DNA of 64,000 nt from Solirubrobacter sp963837485 (lineage in GTDB: Bacteria; Actinomycetota; Thermoleophilia; Solirubrobacterales; Solirubrobacteraceae). The translations under genes were made by a program, and so were the position numbers. Below, piece after piece: positions 43,238-52,120 of the stretch. Numbering within the stretch: position 1 is the first letter of the stretch; each line of letters begins with the position of its first letter. The DNA is taken from assembly GCA_963837485.1 (NCBI GenBank), contig CAWINP010000018.1, positions 248,001-312,000 on the forward strand, in the 5' to 3' direction. Below the pieces are notes generated by a model. That model made no database searches and had not been told where the DNA came from. It saw only the letters and a program-made list of their open reading frames with translations.

Positions 43238-44359
43238 TTGAGATCCAAGCTCGCAGCAGCGGTCGGCGCATTTGTCACCGTGGCCACGATGCTGGCGCCC
43301 GCGGCGGCCGCGGTCGCCAAGGGGCCGCCGGTGGACCTGCGGTTTCTCGGGCAGGCGATCGTGCCGACCGGGACGGCCTTTCAGGGGACGACGGTCGGCG
43401 GCCTGTCGTCGATCACGTATGACCCGCGTCGTAACGTCTTCTATGCGCTCTCCGATGACCCGAGCCAGTTCCAGCCGGCGCGGTTCTACACGGTCGGGCT
43501 CGACGTGGGCGACGGGCGCCTGGGCGACGGCGACGTCCGGTTCGAGGACGTCACGACGCTGCTGGCCCCCGACGGTCAGCCATACGCGCCGTTCAGTCTC
43601 GACCCCGAGGGACTCGCGCTGACCAAGGACCGTCAGCTGATCCTCACCTCCGAGGGGTTCACGAACAGCCTGATCGACCCGTTCGTGCGGCGCTACGCGC
43701 TGGACGGGTCGTTCCTCGGCTCCTTGCCGGTGCCGCAGCCGTTCCTGCCGACGGCCGATCACTCGAGCGGTATCCGGCCGAACCTGGCGTTCGAGAGCGC
43801 CGGAGTGCCCCAGAACGGCCGGTTCGTGTTTACCGCCACCGAGAACGCGCTCTACCAGGACGGCCCGCCCGCGACCGTCTCCAACGGCAGCCCGGCGCGG
43901 ATCATGCGCTACAACCTGCAGACCGGCCGGCTCGACCGCCAATGGGTCTATGAGACCGACCCCGTCGCGCAGCCGCCGGTGCCCGCGAGCCAGTTCTCGG
44001 TCAACGGGCTGGTCGAGCTGCTGCCGCTCAACAACGAGTTCCTGATCGCGATGGAACGCTCGTTCTCCGTCGGCGTGCCCGGGACGGGCAACTCGATCAC
44101 GCTCTACACGGTGGCACTCCCCGGCGCGACCGACATCAACGGCGTCGACAGCCTCGCGGGCAAGCTGGACCGTGTCCGTCCGGCGCACAAGACGCTCCTG
44201 CTCGACCTCGACGAGCTCGGCATCCCGCTCGACAACGTCGAGGGCCTCACCTTCGGGCCACGGCTGCCGAACGGCCGCCAGTCCGTCGTGCTGGTCAGCG
44301 ACAACAACTTCGCCGCCAGCCAGTTCACCCAGTTCCTGCTGTTCGAGCTCGAGAACTAG
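43238..44359 (+). CDS. Secreted phytase-like esterase-like protein
   Basis: This 373-residue protein starts at the TTG at 43238 after a GGGGG box and has a signal peptide (1-28, APAAAAVAKG). The body matches the esterase-like activity of phytase family (PF13449 type): GGLSSITYDPRRNVFYALSDD, SLDPEGLALTKDRQLILTSEG and NVEGLTFGPRLPNGRQSVVLVSDNNF are the diagnostic repeats of a beta propeller. It would be exported and may bind calcium and cleave phosphate or ester bonds. Immediately after its stop an IS481-type element end begins, so its own terminator may have been replaced. Confidence 0.85.
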   Translation: MRSKLAAAVGAFVTVATMLAPAAAAVAKGPPVDLRFLGQAIVPTGTAFQGTTVGGLSSITYDPRRNVFYALSDDPSQFQPARFYTVGLDVGDGRLGDGDVRFEDVTTLLAPDGQPYAPFSLDPEGLALTKDRQLILTSEGFTNSLIDPFVRRYALDGSFLGSLPVPQPFLPTADHSSGIRPNLAFESAGVPQNGRFVFTATENALYQDGPPATVSNGSPARIMRYNLQTGRLDRQWVYETDPVAQPPVPASQFSVNGLVELLPLNNEFLIAMERSFSVGVPGTGNSITLYTVALPGATDINGVDSLAGKLDRVRPAHKTLLLDLDELGIPLDNVEGLTFGPRLPNGRQSVVLVSDNNFAASQFTQFLLFELEN

Positions 44360-44360
44360 C

Positions 44361-44535
44361 TGTAGCTCCTAAGTAGGTTGGTTCATCCGGGCCCCCTTGG
44401 AGGCTGAGAGCTGCCAAGCGACTCAGTCCCAAGGAGGACACCGGATCAAGCTGCACGCTGACGCGGCCCTGAGTCTGAACGGACGGCGGGTCATGGTTCG
44501 CCGTGTCGTGCTCGAGCGTTGGACGCTGACGCGGG
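44361..44535 (+). mobile_element. IS481-family element remnant
   Basis: From 44361 the sequence has the look of an IS481 end, with a hairpin CCTTGG...CCAAGG (44395-44434). A frame beginning near 44445 reads IKLHADAALSLNGRRVMVRR, the typical IS481 transposase start, with VVLERWTLTRA continuing to about 44533, where similarity stops abruptly. No further transposase sequence follows before the MMPL gene end at 44653. It is a truncated insertion sequence. Confidence 0.75.
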
Positions 44536-44652
44536 CAGGCGCACCGCGTGCGGTCTTGAATGGAAGCCAGCAGTCCACGTCAGAGTGCCCGCTTGGTCGA
44601 ATACGGCACTTTCGCAGGGCATTCCATCCCGTGGCCGCATCGACGGTTCTCG

Positions 44653-46848
44653 CTAGCTCCCACCCGTCGCCGGGCGCGCCAGGGCAGGTGGGGGCTGGGC
44701 GCCTTCGACGTGGATGTCGGGCAGCCAGCGAAGCCAAGCGGGCAGGTACCAGTTGCGCTCGCCGAGCAGTTGCATGGCGGCGGGGACGAGGACGAGGCGG
44801 ACGATGGTGGCGTCGAGCAGTAGGGCGATGGCGACGCCGAAGCCCATCTGCTGGAACATGACCAGGTCGCCGCGGGCGAAGCCGCTGAAGACGGCGATGA
44901 TGATCAGGGCGGCGCCGGTGATGATGCGGCCGGTCGAGCCGACGCCGTGGGCGATGGCGTCGCGGTTGTCGCCGGTTTGCCGGTAGCGCTCGCGGATGCG
45001 GCTGAGCAGGAAGACGTGGTAGTCCATCGAGAGCCCGAAGAGGACCGCGAAGAGAAAGAGCGGCACCCAGGCTTCGATCGTGTCGACCTGCGGGAACCCG
45101 AAGAGCTCGTTGCCGACCCCGTCCTGGAAGACGAGCACCAGCAGGCCGTAAGCGGCCCCGACCGACAACAGGTTCACGACGATCGCCTTGGCCGCCACCA
45201 CGAGCGAGCGGAAGGCGATCGTCAGCAGCACGAAGCTGAGGGTCAGCACGAAGGCCAGGACGATCGGAAGCCAGCGGCGCATGGTGTCGGACTCGTCGAT
45301 CGATTCCGCCGTGTCGCCGCCCACGAGGACCTCGACGCCGGGATCGTGGAAGGCGGCGGGGACGTGGCGGCGCAGCGCGCGGACGGCGTCGACCGCCTCC
45401 TGGCCGAGCGGATCGCCGTCGATGGGGACGGTCAGCACGGTGAGATCGCGGCCCTGGTTGGTCTCCGCCTGGGGGCGGCCGAACCGCGGCTCGCCGGCCA
45501 GCCGCCGGCGCAGGCGCTCGATCCCGGTCTGGACGGCCGGGGCGTCGGCGTCGCCGTCGATCACGACTTCGACCGGCTCGGTGGTCTCGCCCGGGAACTC
45601 GGCGTTCAGGGCCACATACCCCTGCTTGGCCGCGAGCCGATCCGGAAGCGTGCTCACGCCGGCCTCGCCCGACCGCAGGCCAAGCACGGGCACGGCCATG
45701 ACGAGGAGGATCGCCGTGGCCAGCACGAGACTGAGCCGCGGCCGCCTGAGCACCCCGCCCACCGCGCGCGACCAGAATGGGCTCTCCTCACGGTCCGCGG
45801 TGCGCCCGAAGATCGGCAGGCGCAGGGCGTTGACGCGATCCCCGAGCAGGCTCAGCAGCGCCGGCAGCAGCGTCAGCGCGGCGGCCACCGAGATCAGCGC
45901 GGCGGCGATCGCACCGGCGGCGAGGCTGCGCATGATCGTGCTCGGCACCAACAGCAGCCCGACCATGGCCAGCGTGAACGCGATCCCGCTGAACAGCACC
46001 GCGCGGCTGGCCGTGGCACCGACCGCGGCGATCGCCTCCCGCCGCTCGCGCCCGTGAAGTCGCTCCTCGCGAAAGCGCGAGAGCACGAACAGCGAATAAT
46101 CGATCCCCAGCGCCAGCCCCATCCCGGTCAGCATGTTCGTCGCGAACACCGACAGCGGAAACGCCTGCCCGACGAGCGCCAGCAGCCCGAGCGCGATCGC
46201 GATCGAGATCATCGCCGACAGCAGCGGGACCAGCCCCGCCACCACCGAGCCGAACACGATCAACAGCACGATCAACGCCACCGGCAACCCGAACCCCAAC
46301 TCACCGTTGCGCAGATCCTCCCCCGCCAGCGTGTCGAAGTCCGAGTCGAGCGTGTGCTCGCCGGTGATGGTGACGTCGAATCCCTGGCGACCGTCGGCCG
46401 CTCGCACGGCGTCGACGACAGCTTCGATGTCGTCCTCGGCATCGCGGCCGAGCGCCACCAGCATCGCCGTGGCATCGCGACCCGCGGACACCAGCCGCCG
46501 CTCGCCCGAGTCATAGAACGTCGTCACCTGTTCGGCGCCGGCTGCGCGCACCTCCGCCGCCAGCGCCAGCACCCGCCGCTCGAAGCGCGGCTCATCGACC
46601 GTCGCCGTCGGCGAGCGAACCACGATCGCCTCGGTGACGCCGCGCCCGGCCGGCTCGCCCGCAAGCCGCTCCGACCGCAGCTCGTCGGCGCGCCTCGAGT
46701 CCGTCTCGCTCGTGATCTCCTCGTCACCCGACAGCGCGTCACCCACGAACGCCGCGGTGATCACGATCGCCGCCACCAGCGCCACCACCCAGCCCGCCAG
46801 CGTCAGCCACGGCCGGCGACTGCTCCACACCGCGAGCCGCTCGGTCAT
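44653..46848 (-). CDS. MMPL/RND-family membrane transporter
   Basis: This 731-residue protein has the 12-helix RND layout of MMPL transporters: one N-terminal helix (residues 15-35), a large outer loop (about 40-180), a block of five to six helices (about 180-340), one helix, a second outer loop (about 400-520) and five more helices. GLALGIDYSLFVLSRFREER and LFGLSMDYHVFLLSRIRERY are the paired conserved motifs with the proton-relay Asp and Tyr. It would export lipids or hydrophobic compounds using the proton gradient. It lies behind a two-component pair on the same strand, 140 bases from the response regulator, and is probably its target. Confidence 0.92.
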   Translation of the reverse strand: MTERLAVWSSRRPWLTLAGWVVALVAAIVITAAFVGDALSGDEEITSETDSRRADELRSERLAGEPAGRGVTEAIVVRSPTATVDEPRFERRVLALAAEVRAAGAEQVTTFYDSGERRLVSAGRDATAMLVALGRDAEDDIEAVVDAVRAADGRQGFDVTITGEHTLDSDFDTLAGEDLRNGELGFGLPVALIVLLIVFGSVVAGLVPLLSAMISIAIALGLLALVGQAFPLSVFATNMLTGMGLALGIDYSLFVLSRFREERLHGRERREAIAAVGATASRAVLFSGIAFTLAMVGLLLVPSTIMRSLAAGAIAAALISVAAALTLLPALLSLLGDRVNALRLPIFGRTADREESPFWSRAVGGVLRRPRLSLVLATAILLVMAVPVLGLRSGEAGVSTLPDRLAAKQGYVALNAEFPGETTEPVEVVIDGDADAPAVQTGIERLRRRLAGEPRFGRPQAETNQGRDLTVLTVPIDGDPLGQEAVDAVRALRRHVPAAFHDPGVEVLVGGDTAESIDESDTMRRWLPIVLAFVLTLSFVLLTIAFRSLVVAAKAIVVNLLSVGAAYGLLVLVFQDGVGNELFGFPQVDTIEAWVPLFLFAVLFGLSMDYHVFLLSRIRERYRQTGDNRDAIAHGVGSTGRIITGAALIIIAVFSGFARGDLVMFQQMGFGVAIALLLDATIVRLVLVPAAMQLLGERNWYLPAWLRWLPDIHVEGAQPPPALARPATGGS

Positions 46849-46940
46849 CGCCTGGACCCGACGTTCATCGCCTGCTGACCCCGGTGATCATCGGTCGCCA
46901 TCGCACGGTGAGGCTAGGGGTGTACCGCGGGCGGCACATC

Positions 46941-46979
46941 GGTCCACGGGACCAGGTTTCACATCCGACCCTGGTCGGA
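46941..46979. promoter_or_regulatory. Two palindromes between RR and MMPL genes
   Basis: GGTCC-ACG-GGACC (46941-46953) and TCCGACC-CT-GGTCGGA (46964-46979) are perfect inverted repeats in the 140-base spacer ahead of the MMPL gene. Either could be the binding site of the NarL-type response regulator encoded upstream, or the end signal of that gene. Confidence 0.45.
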
Positions 46980-46988
46980 GGTGGTCGT

Positions 46989-47666
46989 CTACCCGTCGAT
47001 CGCCGTCGGCGTCGCGCCGGGGCTCACGACGCCGTGGTCATAGGCGAACACGATCGCCGCGGCGCGGTCGCGGACGCCGAGCTTGACGAAGACGCTGCCG
47101 ACATGGGTCTTCACGGTCGCCTCGGCGATGTACAGGCGCGCGGCGATCTCGGCGTTGGTTGCAGCCCGCGCCATCAGGCGCAGCACGTCGTGCTCGCGAT
47201 CGGTGAGCAAGTGGAGCCGGGCCGCGTCACGGGTCGCGGGGGCGACGACCCGGCGATAGCGGTCGAGCACGCGCGGGGCGACTCCGGGGTCGAACCAGGC
47301 GCCTCCGCCGGCGACCGCCCGCACCGCGGCGATCAGGTCCTCCGCGGAGCTGTCCTTGAGCACGAAGCCCGCCGCCCCGGCCTCGATCGCTCCCCACAGG
47401 ACCTCGTCCTCGCCGAAAGTCGTGAGGACGAGGACGGGGCTCTCGGGCACCGTGGAGCGCAACCGCGCCGTGGCGGCGATGCCGTCCAGGCCGGGCATAC
47501 GGATGTCCATCAGGATGACGGCGGGCCGCACGGCGGGCAGCCGCTCGACGGCTTCGTGGCCACTGACGCACTCGGCCACGATCTCGAACCCGTCCGTCCG
47601 GGAGAGGATCCGGGCCAGGCCGGCCCGGACGATCGCCTGGTCGTCGACGAGCGCCACCCGGATCAT
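46989..47666 (-). CDS. NarL/LuxR-type response regulator
   Basis: This 225-residue regulator has a receiver domain (1-120) with the acidic pocket VALVDDQ, the phospho-acceptor Asp54 in VILMDIRMPGLDG, Thr and Lys in VLVLTTFGEDE and GFVLKDSS. The LuxR-type DNA-binding domain (about 150-215) reads LTDREHDVLRLMARAATNAEIAARLYIAEATVKTHVGSVFVKL. It starts at the ATG at 47666, overlapping the stop of the histidine kinase gene by 4 bases. It probably controls the MMPL gene downstream and other targets. The kinase partner appears damaged, so signalling may be altered. Confidence 0.93.
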   Translation of the reverse strand: MIRVALVDDQAIVRAGLARILSRTDGFEIVAECVSGHEAVERLPAVRPAVILMDIRMPGLDGIAATARLRSTVPESPVLVLTTFGEDEVLWGAIEAGAAGFVLKDSSAEDLIAAVRAVAGGGAWFDPGVAPRVLDRYRRVVAPATRDAARLHLLTDREHDVLRLMARAATNAEIAARLYIAEATVKTHVGSVFVKLGVRDRAAAIVFAYDHGVVSPGATPTAIDG

Positions 47667-48523
47667 CGCCCGCCCCCGTCTGAGACCGGCAGTGCATCCT
47701 TCGCCTCCGGCGGAAGCGTGCAGGTCACACGCCACCCGTCGGGTGTCGGCCCGGCGGTCAGCTCGCCGCCGAGCGCTGCCGCACGCTCACGCATCCCGAT
47801 CAGCCCGTAGCAGGTGCGCTCCGGCTCGCCGGCCGGGGCGGCGACCGTCGGCCCGGTCGTCTCGGCGGTCAGGCTTGCGCGACCGTCGCCCACGTTGAGC
47901 GCGGGGTCGCGGTGCAGCACGTGGCGGGCACTGGTGACCTGCAGCATCACGGCGGCCAGCCCGTGGCCCACGAAGTCGTGGACGTCCCGGGCGATCCGGC
48001 GCCGCTCGACCAGCAGCGCCTGCTGCGCGAGCTCGCGCCGCGTGGCCTTGAGCTGGGCGACGAGCTCGCCCTGGCGTCCGGCCGCGCGGCCGAAGACCCA
48101 CGGGAACGCGATTCCAATGATCCAGATCCCCGTCGAGATCTCGGGCGGATCCTGGATCAGCGTCGCGACCACGGGGGCGAGCAGCGCCAGCAGGCCCAGC
48201 GCCACGGATTCCGTGGTCGATGACGCGGATCGCCCGATCACGAAGGCGAGCAGGGAGACCTCGAACAGGAGCGGCTCGAGCTGTCCCGAGCGCTGCGCCA
48301 CTACCGCAGGGACGACCACCACGAGCGACAGCGCCAGCAGCGGCACGCCGCGCATGAAGGCCCACACCAGGAACGGGGCGGCTGCGAGCCCGCAGAGAAC
48401 GAGATCGGCGCCAGATGACGGATCCGTGACGGCCGCGATGAACGCGGTCCCCACGGCAAAGACCGGGATCAGCACGCGAACCTGCTCGGTCTGCGACCAC
48501 TCGGGAAACGACCCCCCGGACAT
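47663..48523 (-). CDS. Histidine kinase with catalytic-domain deletion
   Basis: This 286-residue protein has about five hydrophobic segments (15-145) and the dimerisation helix of NarL-partner kinases with phospho-acceptor His182 (RRRIARDVHDFVGHGLAAVMLQ). Normally about 80-90 more residues with the second dimer helix and the HATPase N and G1 boxes follow. Here ARHVLHRDPA at 199-208 is joined directly to the last part of the ATPase domain (VGDGRASLTAETTGP, then CYGLIGMRERAAALGGEL). The N box and D-x-G-x-G box are missing, so ATP binding should fail. The frame is open throughout. The start at the ATG at 48523 is chosen; the longer frame to 48559 adds a random tail. It overlaps the regulator by 4 bases. 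Confidence 0.82.
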   Translation of the reverse strand: MSGGSFPEWSQTEQVRVLIPVFAVGTAFIAAVTDPSSGADLVLCGLAAAPFLVWAFMRGVPLLALSLVVVVPAVVAQRSGQLEPLLFEVSLLAFVIGRSASSTTESVALGLLALLAPVVATLIQDPPEISTGIWIIGIAFPWVFGRAAGRQGELVAQLKATRRELAQQALLVERRRIARDVHDFVGHGLAAVMLQVTSARHVLHRDPALNVGDGRASLTAETTGPTVAAPAGEPERTCYGLIGMRERAAALGGELTAGPTPDGWRVTCTLPPEAKDALPVSDGGGR

Positions 48524-48730
48524 ACCTCGACGGTACTGCTGCGCCAGCGCTCGCGACACCCCCCGGAGACGGAGACGCCAGCTCCCCCCACAGGCGGAAA
48601 GGCATCAGCGACGCGCTGATTGCTCGGATCAACACATCGGGGGCGACCGCGCGACTACCTCGGTGCAGTCGTTGACGTTCGCCCGCAGGCGCTGACACAG
48701 CCGAGTAGCCACGTCTGTTCCCTGCGGAAG

Positions 48731-49627
48731 TCAGCGTGACTCGAGCGGGAAGAGATGGGTGGCGACGGCACAGAGCGCGGCGGTGGCGGGCGAGTCGTCC
48801 TCCGCGCGCCAGATGAGGGCGGTCTCGAGCGGGTCGGCCGGCGCGGCGATCGCGACGGCCGAGATGCGGGGCGGAAGCGCGAGCGCGACGGATGCCGGCA
48901 CGAGCGCGACGACCGGTACGTCAGCGAGGATCTGGAGCTCCCAGCCGCTGTGGAATGACTCGCTGCGGATGCGCGGCTCGAAGCCGGCACGCCGGCACAG
49001 GTTCAGCAGGATGTCGTGCAGCCGCGGCGCCAGCTCGCGGGGGAAGAAGAGGAAGCTTTCGTCCGCGAGCGCGTCGAGGGCGATCGAGTCGCGCTCGGAG
49101 AGCGCGTGGCCCTCGGCGACCAACGCGACGACCGGCTCGCGCCGAATGGCCTGGTGGGAGAGCGTGTCCGTGATCTCGGGGCACAGCGAGACGGCGGCAT
49201 CGATCGCGCCCGCTCGCAGCGCCGGAGGCATGCGGGCGTTCCACATCTCCTCGGTGAGCAGCTCGACGTCCGGGTGGCTCGCTCGAAAGGCTTGACCGAG
49301 CGCGGGCAGCGTCTCGAAGCGCGCGCTCCAACTGAAGCCGATGCGCACCCGGCCGAGCTGGCCGGCCGCCGCTCGCCTGGCGTCGCTTTCGGTGCGTGCG
49401 AGCTCGGCCAGCGTTCGCCGGGCGCCGTCGAGGAACTCGCGCCCGGCCGCGGTAAGGCGGACCTCTCTCGTCGTCCGCACGAGCAGCTCGGTTCCGAGGC
49501 TCTGCTCGAGCTGGCGGATCGCGGCGCTGAGCGGCGGCTGAGCCATGTGCAGCCGATCGGCGGCTCGGCTGAAGTTGAGCTCTTCGGCGACCGCCACGAA
49601 GTAGCGCAGGTGCCGAACCTCGACCAT
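48731..49627 (-). CDS. LysR-family transcriptional regulator
   Basis: This 298-residue regulator has the LysR winged helix at 1-60 (VRHLRYFVAVAEELNFSRAADRLHMAQPPLSAAIRQLEQSLGTELLVRTTREVRLT) and a two-lobed periplasmic-binding-like effector domain (about 90-295). It starts at the ATG at 49627, divergent from a six-gene row (49722-53154) that begins with an NADP-binding reductase. LysR regulators typically control such divergent operons when a pathway compound binds. The effector is not known. Confidence 0.93.
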   Translation of the reverse strand: MVEVRHLRYFVAVAEELNFSRAADRLHMAQPPLSAAIRQLEQSLGTELLVRTTREVRLTAAGREFLDGARRTLAELARTESDARRAAAGQLGRVRIGFSWSARFETLPALGQAFRASHPDVELLTEEMWNARMPPALRAGAIDAAVSLCPEITDTLSHQAIRREPVVALVAEGHALSERDSIALDALADESFLFFPRELAPRLHDILLNLCRRAGFEPRIRSESFHSGWELQILADVPVVALVPASVALALPPRISAVAIAAPADPLETALIWRAEDDSPATAALCAVATHLFPLESR

Positions 49628-49721
49628 GTCCGTGCGAGCTTAGATACCTATACGCAGCGCGTGTAGGGCGAGACCGGGTTCGTGTTGCGCGGCGGGCGGG
49701 CACGGCGGACGCTCGTGGGCG
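49628..49721. promoter_or_regulatory. Divergent LysR/operon promoter region
   Basis: This 94-base spacer separates the divergent lysR and reductase genes. It contains TAGATACCTATAC (49641-49653), an AT-rich, partly palindromic stretch (GATACC/TATAC) with -10-like hexamers on both strands, where LysR binding and both promoters would be expected. Confidence 0.45.
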
Positions 49722-50366
49722 ATGAACGTCGGGATCATCGGCGCGGGCAGCCTGGGGACCGCGCTCGCAGACCGCCTTGCCCGGGAGGGGCACGCGATCA
49801 TGTTCGGCGGCGACGTCTCGGCGCGCGAAGCGGCGGAGCGTCTCGGCACGCGGGCGGGTTCGAATGCCGAGGCGGCCGACTTCGGCGATGTCGTGATTCT
49901 CGCGGTTCCGTTCGCCGCCATCCCCTGTGCGCTCGCCGCCGCCCAGCCGCTCGCGGGCCGCATCCTTTGGAGTTGCGTCAACGCGCTCAAACCGGACTTC
50001 AGCGGGCTTGCCATCGGCTTCGACGACTCCGCCGCGGAGGAGGTCGCTCGCCGCGCGCGGGGCGCGCGGGTCGTGTCGGCCGTCCCTCCGTTCGCCGACG
50101 CCATCGCCGCCGGCCACCTGGGCTACGAACACGAGCTTGAGCCGACGGTGTTCGTGTGCGGCGACGATCGCGGCGCGAAGGCGATCGTGGAAGGGCTGGT
50201 GCGTGACATCGGCGCTCACCCGGTCGACGCCGGCCCACTGACCGCGGCGCGGTTGGTCGAGCCGGCGATGATGCTCGTAGTCAGCATCGCCTACGCGGGG
50301 GTCCCGCGCGACGTCGGCCTGCGTCTGCTCGAACGACCACCGGCCGGCGCAGCGGTGGATTCATGA
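49722..50366 (+). CDS. NADP-binding reductase, F420-reductase-like
   Basis: This 214-residue protein has an N-terminal Rossmann fold with GIIGAGSLGTALADRLAREGH (4-24) and resembles NADPH:F420 oxidoreductase and related pyrroline-5-carboxylate reductase-like proteins: VVILAVPFAAIP gives the next strands, and KPDFSGLAIGFDDSAAEEVARRARGARVVSAVPPFAD the substrate region. It would shuttle hydride between NADPH and a cofactor or small substrate. It opens a likely operon with the genes to 53154; the next gene overlaps it by 4 bases. It is probably under LysR control. Confidence 0.82.
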   Translation: MNVGIIGAGSLGTALADRLAREGHAIMFGGDVSAREAAERLGTRAGSNAEAADFGDVVILAVPFAAIPCALAAAQPLAGRILWSCVNALKPDFSGLAIGFDDSAAEEVARRARGARVVSAVPPFADAIAAGHLGYEHELEPTVFVCGDDRGAKAIVEGLVRDIGAHPVDAGPLTAARLVEPAMMLVVSIAYAGVPRDVGLRLLERPPAGAAVDS

Positions 50367-51109
50367 GCGCAGCCGTCGACATCCTCAACCCCGAGCGGCC
50401 GAAGCGGATCGTGATGGTGGCCTCGAACCCGGCCGTCTCCGACCAGACCGGCTGGCCGATCGGCTTCTGGTGGGCCGAGCTCGCCCATCCCTATTGGGAG
50501 CTCACCGGGCACGGCTACACGGTCGACGTCGCGAGCCCGGACGGCGGCGCCCTCCAAGCCGACAGCTGGAGCGACCCGCGCGACGTGTCCGGCTACTCGG
50601 CCGAGGATCTGATCAGCCTCGGTTTCATCAACTCGCCCGCGCACATGAAGCTGGTCGAGGAGTCCAAGCCGCTCGCGGAGGTTCGCGTGGACGACTACGA
50701 CGGCGCGCTGCTCGTCGGCGGCCAGGGCCCGATGTACACGTTCTTCGGCGACGAGCGCGTGCACGCGCTCGTCGCCGGCTTCTACGAGGCCGGCAAGGTG
50801 ACCGCGGTGATCTGCCACGCGACTTGCCTGCTGCTCAAGACGCGGCTCGCGGATGGACGCCTGCTCGTCGAGGGCAAGACCTGGACGGGCTTCGCCAACT
50901 CCGAGGAGCGCTTCGCCGATGACTTCGTCGGCCAGAGGATCCAGCCGTTTTGGATCGAGGACGAGGCGAAGAAGCTCGACACGACCAACTTCATCGTGAA
51001 CGCCCGCTTCAAGCCGCACGCGGTCCGCGACGGCAACCTCGTCACCGGCCAGCAGCAGTACTCGGGGACCGCGGCCGCGAGGCTGATGATCGAGGCGCTC
51101 GGGACCTGA
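50363..51109 (+). CDS. DJ-1/PfpI-family (Hsp31-like) protein
   Basis: This 248-residue protein is a class I glutamine amidotransferase-like protein of the DJ-1/Hsp31 type. The nucleophile elbow has Cys151 in VTAVICHATCLLLKT, with Glu39 (WWAELAHPYWELT) as the usual partner. GALLVGGQGPMYTFF is the strand before helix 4. Such proteins act as glyoxalase III, deglycase-like or chaperone proteins; the specific reaction is unknown. It overlaps the reductase gene by ATGA and is followed by a VOC-family gene, which hints at handling of reactive carbonyls. Confidence 0.85.
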   Translation: MSAAVDILNPERPKRIVMVASNPAVSDQTGWPIGFWWAELAHPYWELTGHGYTVDVASPDGGALQADSWSDPRDVSGYSAEDLISLGFINSPAHMKLVEESKPLAEVRVDDYDGALLVGGQGPMYTFFGDERVHALVAGFYEAGKVTAVICHATCLLLKTRLADGRLLVEGKTWTGFANSEERFADDFVGQRIQPFWIEDEAKKLDTTNFIVNARFKPHAVRDGNLVTGQQQYSGTAAARLMIEALGT

Positions 51110-51120
51110 GGAAGGACTCC

Positions 51121-51513
51121 ATGCTTGCTGAGCACCCGATCGACGTGATGATCCTCGCGACGGACCTCGGCGTTGCGAGGGGGTTCTACCGGGACAGGAT
51201 CGGACTGGAGATCCTGCTCGAGACCGACGACTTCCTCACGTTCCGGTGCGGGGGCGACAGCCGGCTCGTGGTCAGCTTGAGCGCCACGGGTACCAGCGAG
51301 CAGCAGACCAAGGCCTCGTGGAGAGCGCAGGACCTCGCCGCGGAGGTGAGCGAGCTGCGCCGGCGCGGCGTCGAGGTCGCGGAGTACGACGGGCCCGGTC
51401 TGAAGACCGCCGACGGGATCGCCGACGTGGGCTTCGCGCTCGCGGCCTGGTTCGTCGACCCGCACGGAAACTCGATCGGGCTGCTGCAGTTCAAGGCGAG
51501 CGAGGCGGGGTGA
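51121..51513 (+). CDS. VOC/glyoxalase superfamily protein
   Basis: This 130-residue protein has the paired beta-alpha-beta-beta-beta VOC fold: DVMILATDLGVARGFYRDRIGLEILLETDDFLTFRCGGDSRLVVSL, then the second module ending AAWFVDPHGNSIGLLQF. The usual metal ligands (His/Gln near the start, Glu at the end of each module) are only partly present (no His in the first strand), so it may be a non-metal or changed-substrate member. It starts 11 bases after the DJ-1 gene and its stop overlaps the next gene's GTG. Confidence 0.85.
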   Translation: MLAEHPIDVMILATDLGVARGFYRDRIGLEILLETDDFLTFRCGGDSRLVVSLSATGTSEQQTKASWRAQDLAAEVSELRRRGVEVAEYDGPGLKTADGIADVGFALAAWFVDPHGNSIGLLQFKASEAG

Positions 51514-52088
51514 ACGGGGAGGCGTCGACGCCGCCGGAGGGAGGCGGGGGTCCCGTCACCACGACCGTGACGCGGCGCGTCAAGCCGGGCCACGAGGACC
51601 TCTATGAGCAGTTCCTCGAGGGGATCAACGCCGCGGCGAGCCGGTTTCCCGGTCACCTCGGAGTCGAGGTCTTCCGCCCCCAAAGCGCGACCGCCGGCGA
51701 GTACCGGATCATCTACCACTTCGACAGCGCGGAGCACCTACGGCGCTGGCTCGATTCCGGCGAGCACGCGGAATGGCTCGAGCGGGCCGAGCCGCATGTG
51801 ATCGGTCCCATGAACACCCGGTTCGTTACCGGTCTCGAGAGCTGGTTCACACTGCCGGGCGACGCGGGAACGCCGCCGCCGCCGTACAAGATGGCGCTGC
51901 TCACGTGGATCACGATCTTCCCGCTGATCACCGGTGTCGTCGTCGTTTCAGGCCCGTGGCTCAAGGGTCTCCCGCTGGTATTGAGGCTGGCCATCACCAC
52001 TGCGGTGACGGTTCCGCTCATGACCTGGCTGGTGATGCCACGGGTGACACGGCTGCTGCGCGGATGGCTGTATCCGGGGCATCGCTGA
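51510..52088 (+). CDS. ABM-domain protein with two membrane helices
   Basis: This 192-residue protein begins at the GTG at 51510 (overlap GTGA). Residues 15-105 form an antibiotic-biosynthesis-monooxygenase-type alpha/beta domain (TVTRRVKPGHEDLYEQFLEGINAAASRFPGHLGVEVFRPQ, then HFDSAEHLRRWLDSGEHAEWL). Residues 130-180 hold two hydrophobic helices (MALLTWITIFPLITGVVVV and LAITTAVTVPLMTWLVM), a known fused form in which the monooxygenase-like domain is tethered to the membrane. It continues the operon. Confidence 0.85.
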   Translation: MNGEASTPPEGGGGPVTTTVTRRVKPGHEDLYEQFLEGINAAASRFPGHLGVEVFRPQSATAGEYRIIYHFDSAEHLRRWLDSGEHAEWLERAEPHVIGPMNTRFVTGLESWFTLPGDAGTPPPPYKMALLTWITIFPLITGVVVVSGPWLKGLPLVLRLAITTAVTVPLMTWLVMPRVTRLLRGWLYPGHR

Positions 52089-52120
52089 GTTTCACCGTTG
52101 GTCGCCGATCAGGAGCCGCC

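Noticed and set aside
44947..46878. Long plus-strand frame opposite the MMPL gene
   Set aside because: Gln/His/Arg-rich chance translation; the MMPL motifs lie on the minus strand.
46964..46979. Classical rho-independent terminator after the response regulator
   Set aside because: The palindrome has only a two-base centre and no T-tract on the needed strand, so an operator is more likely.
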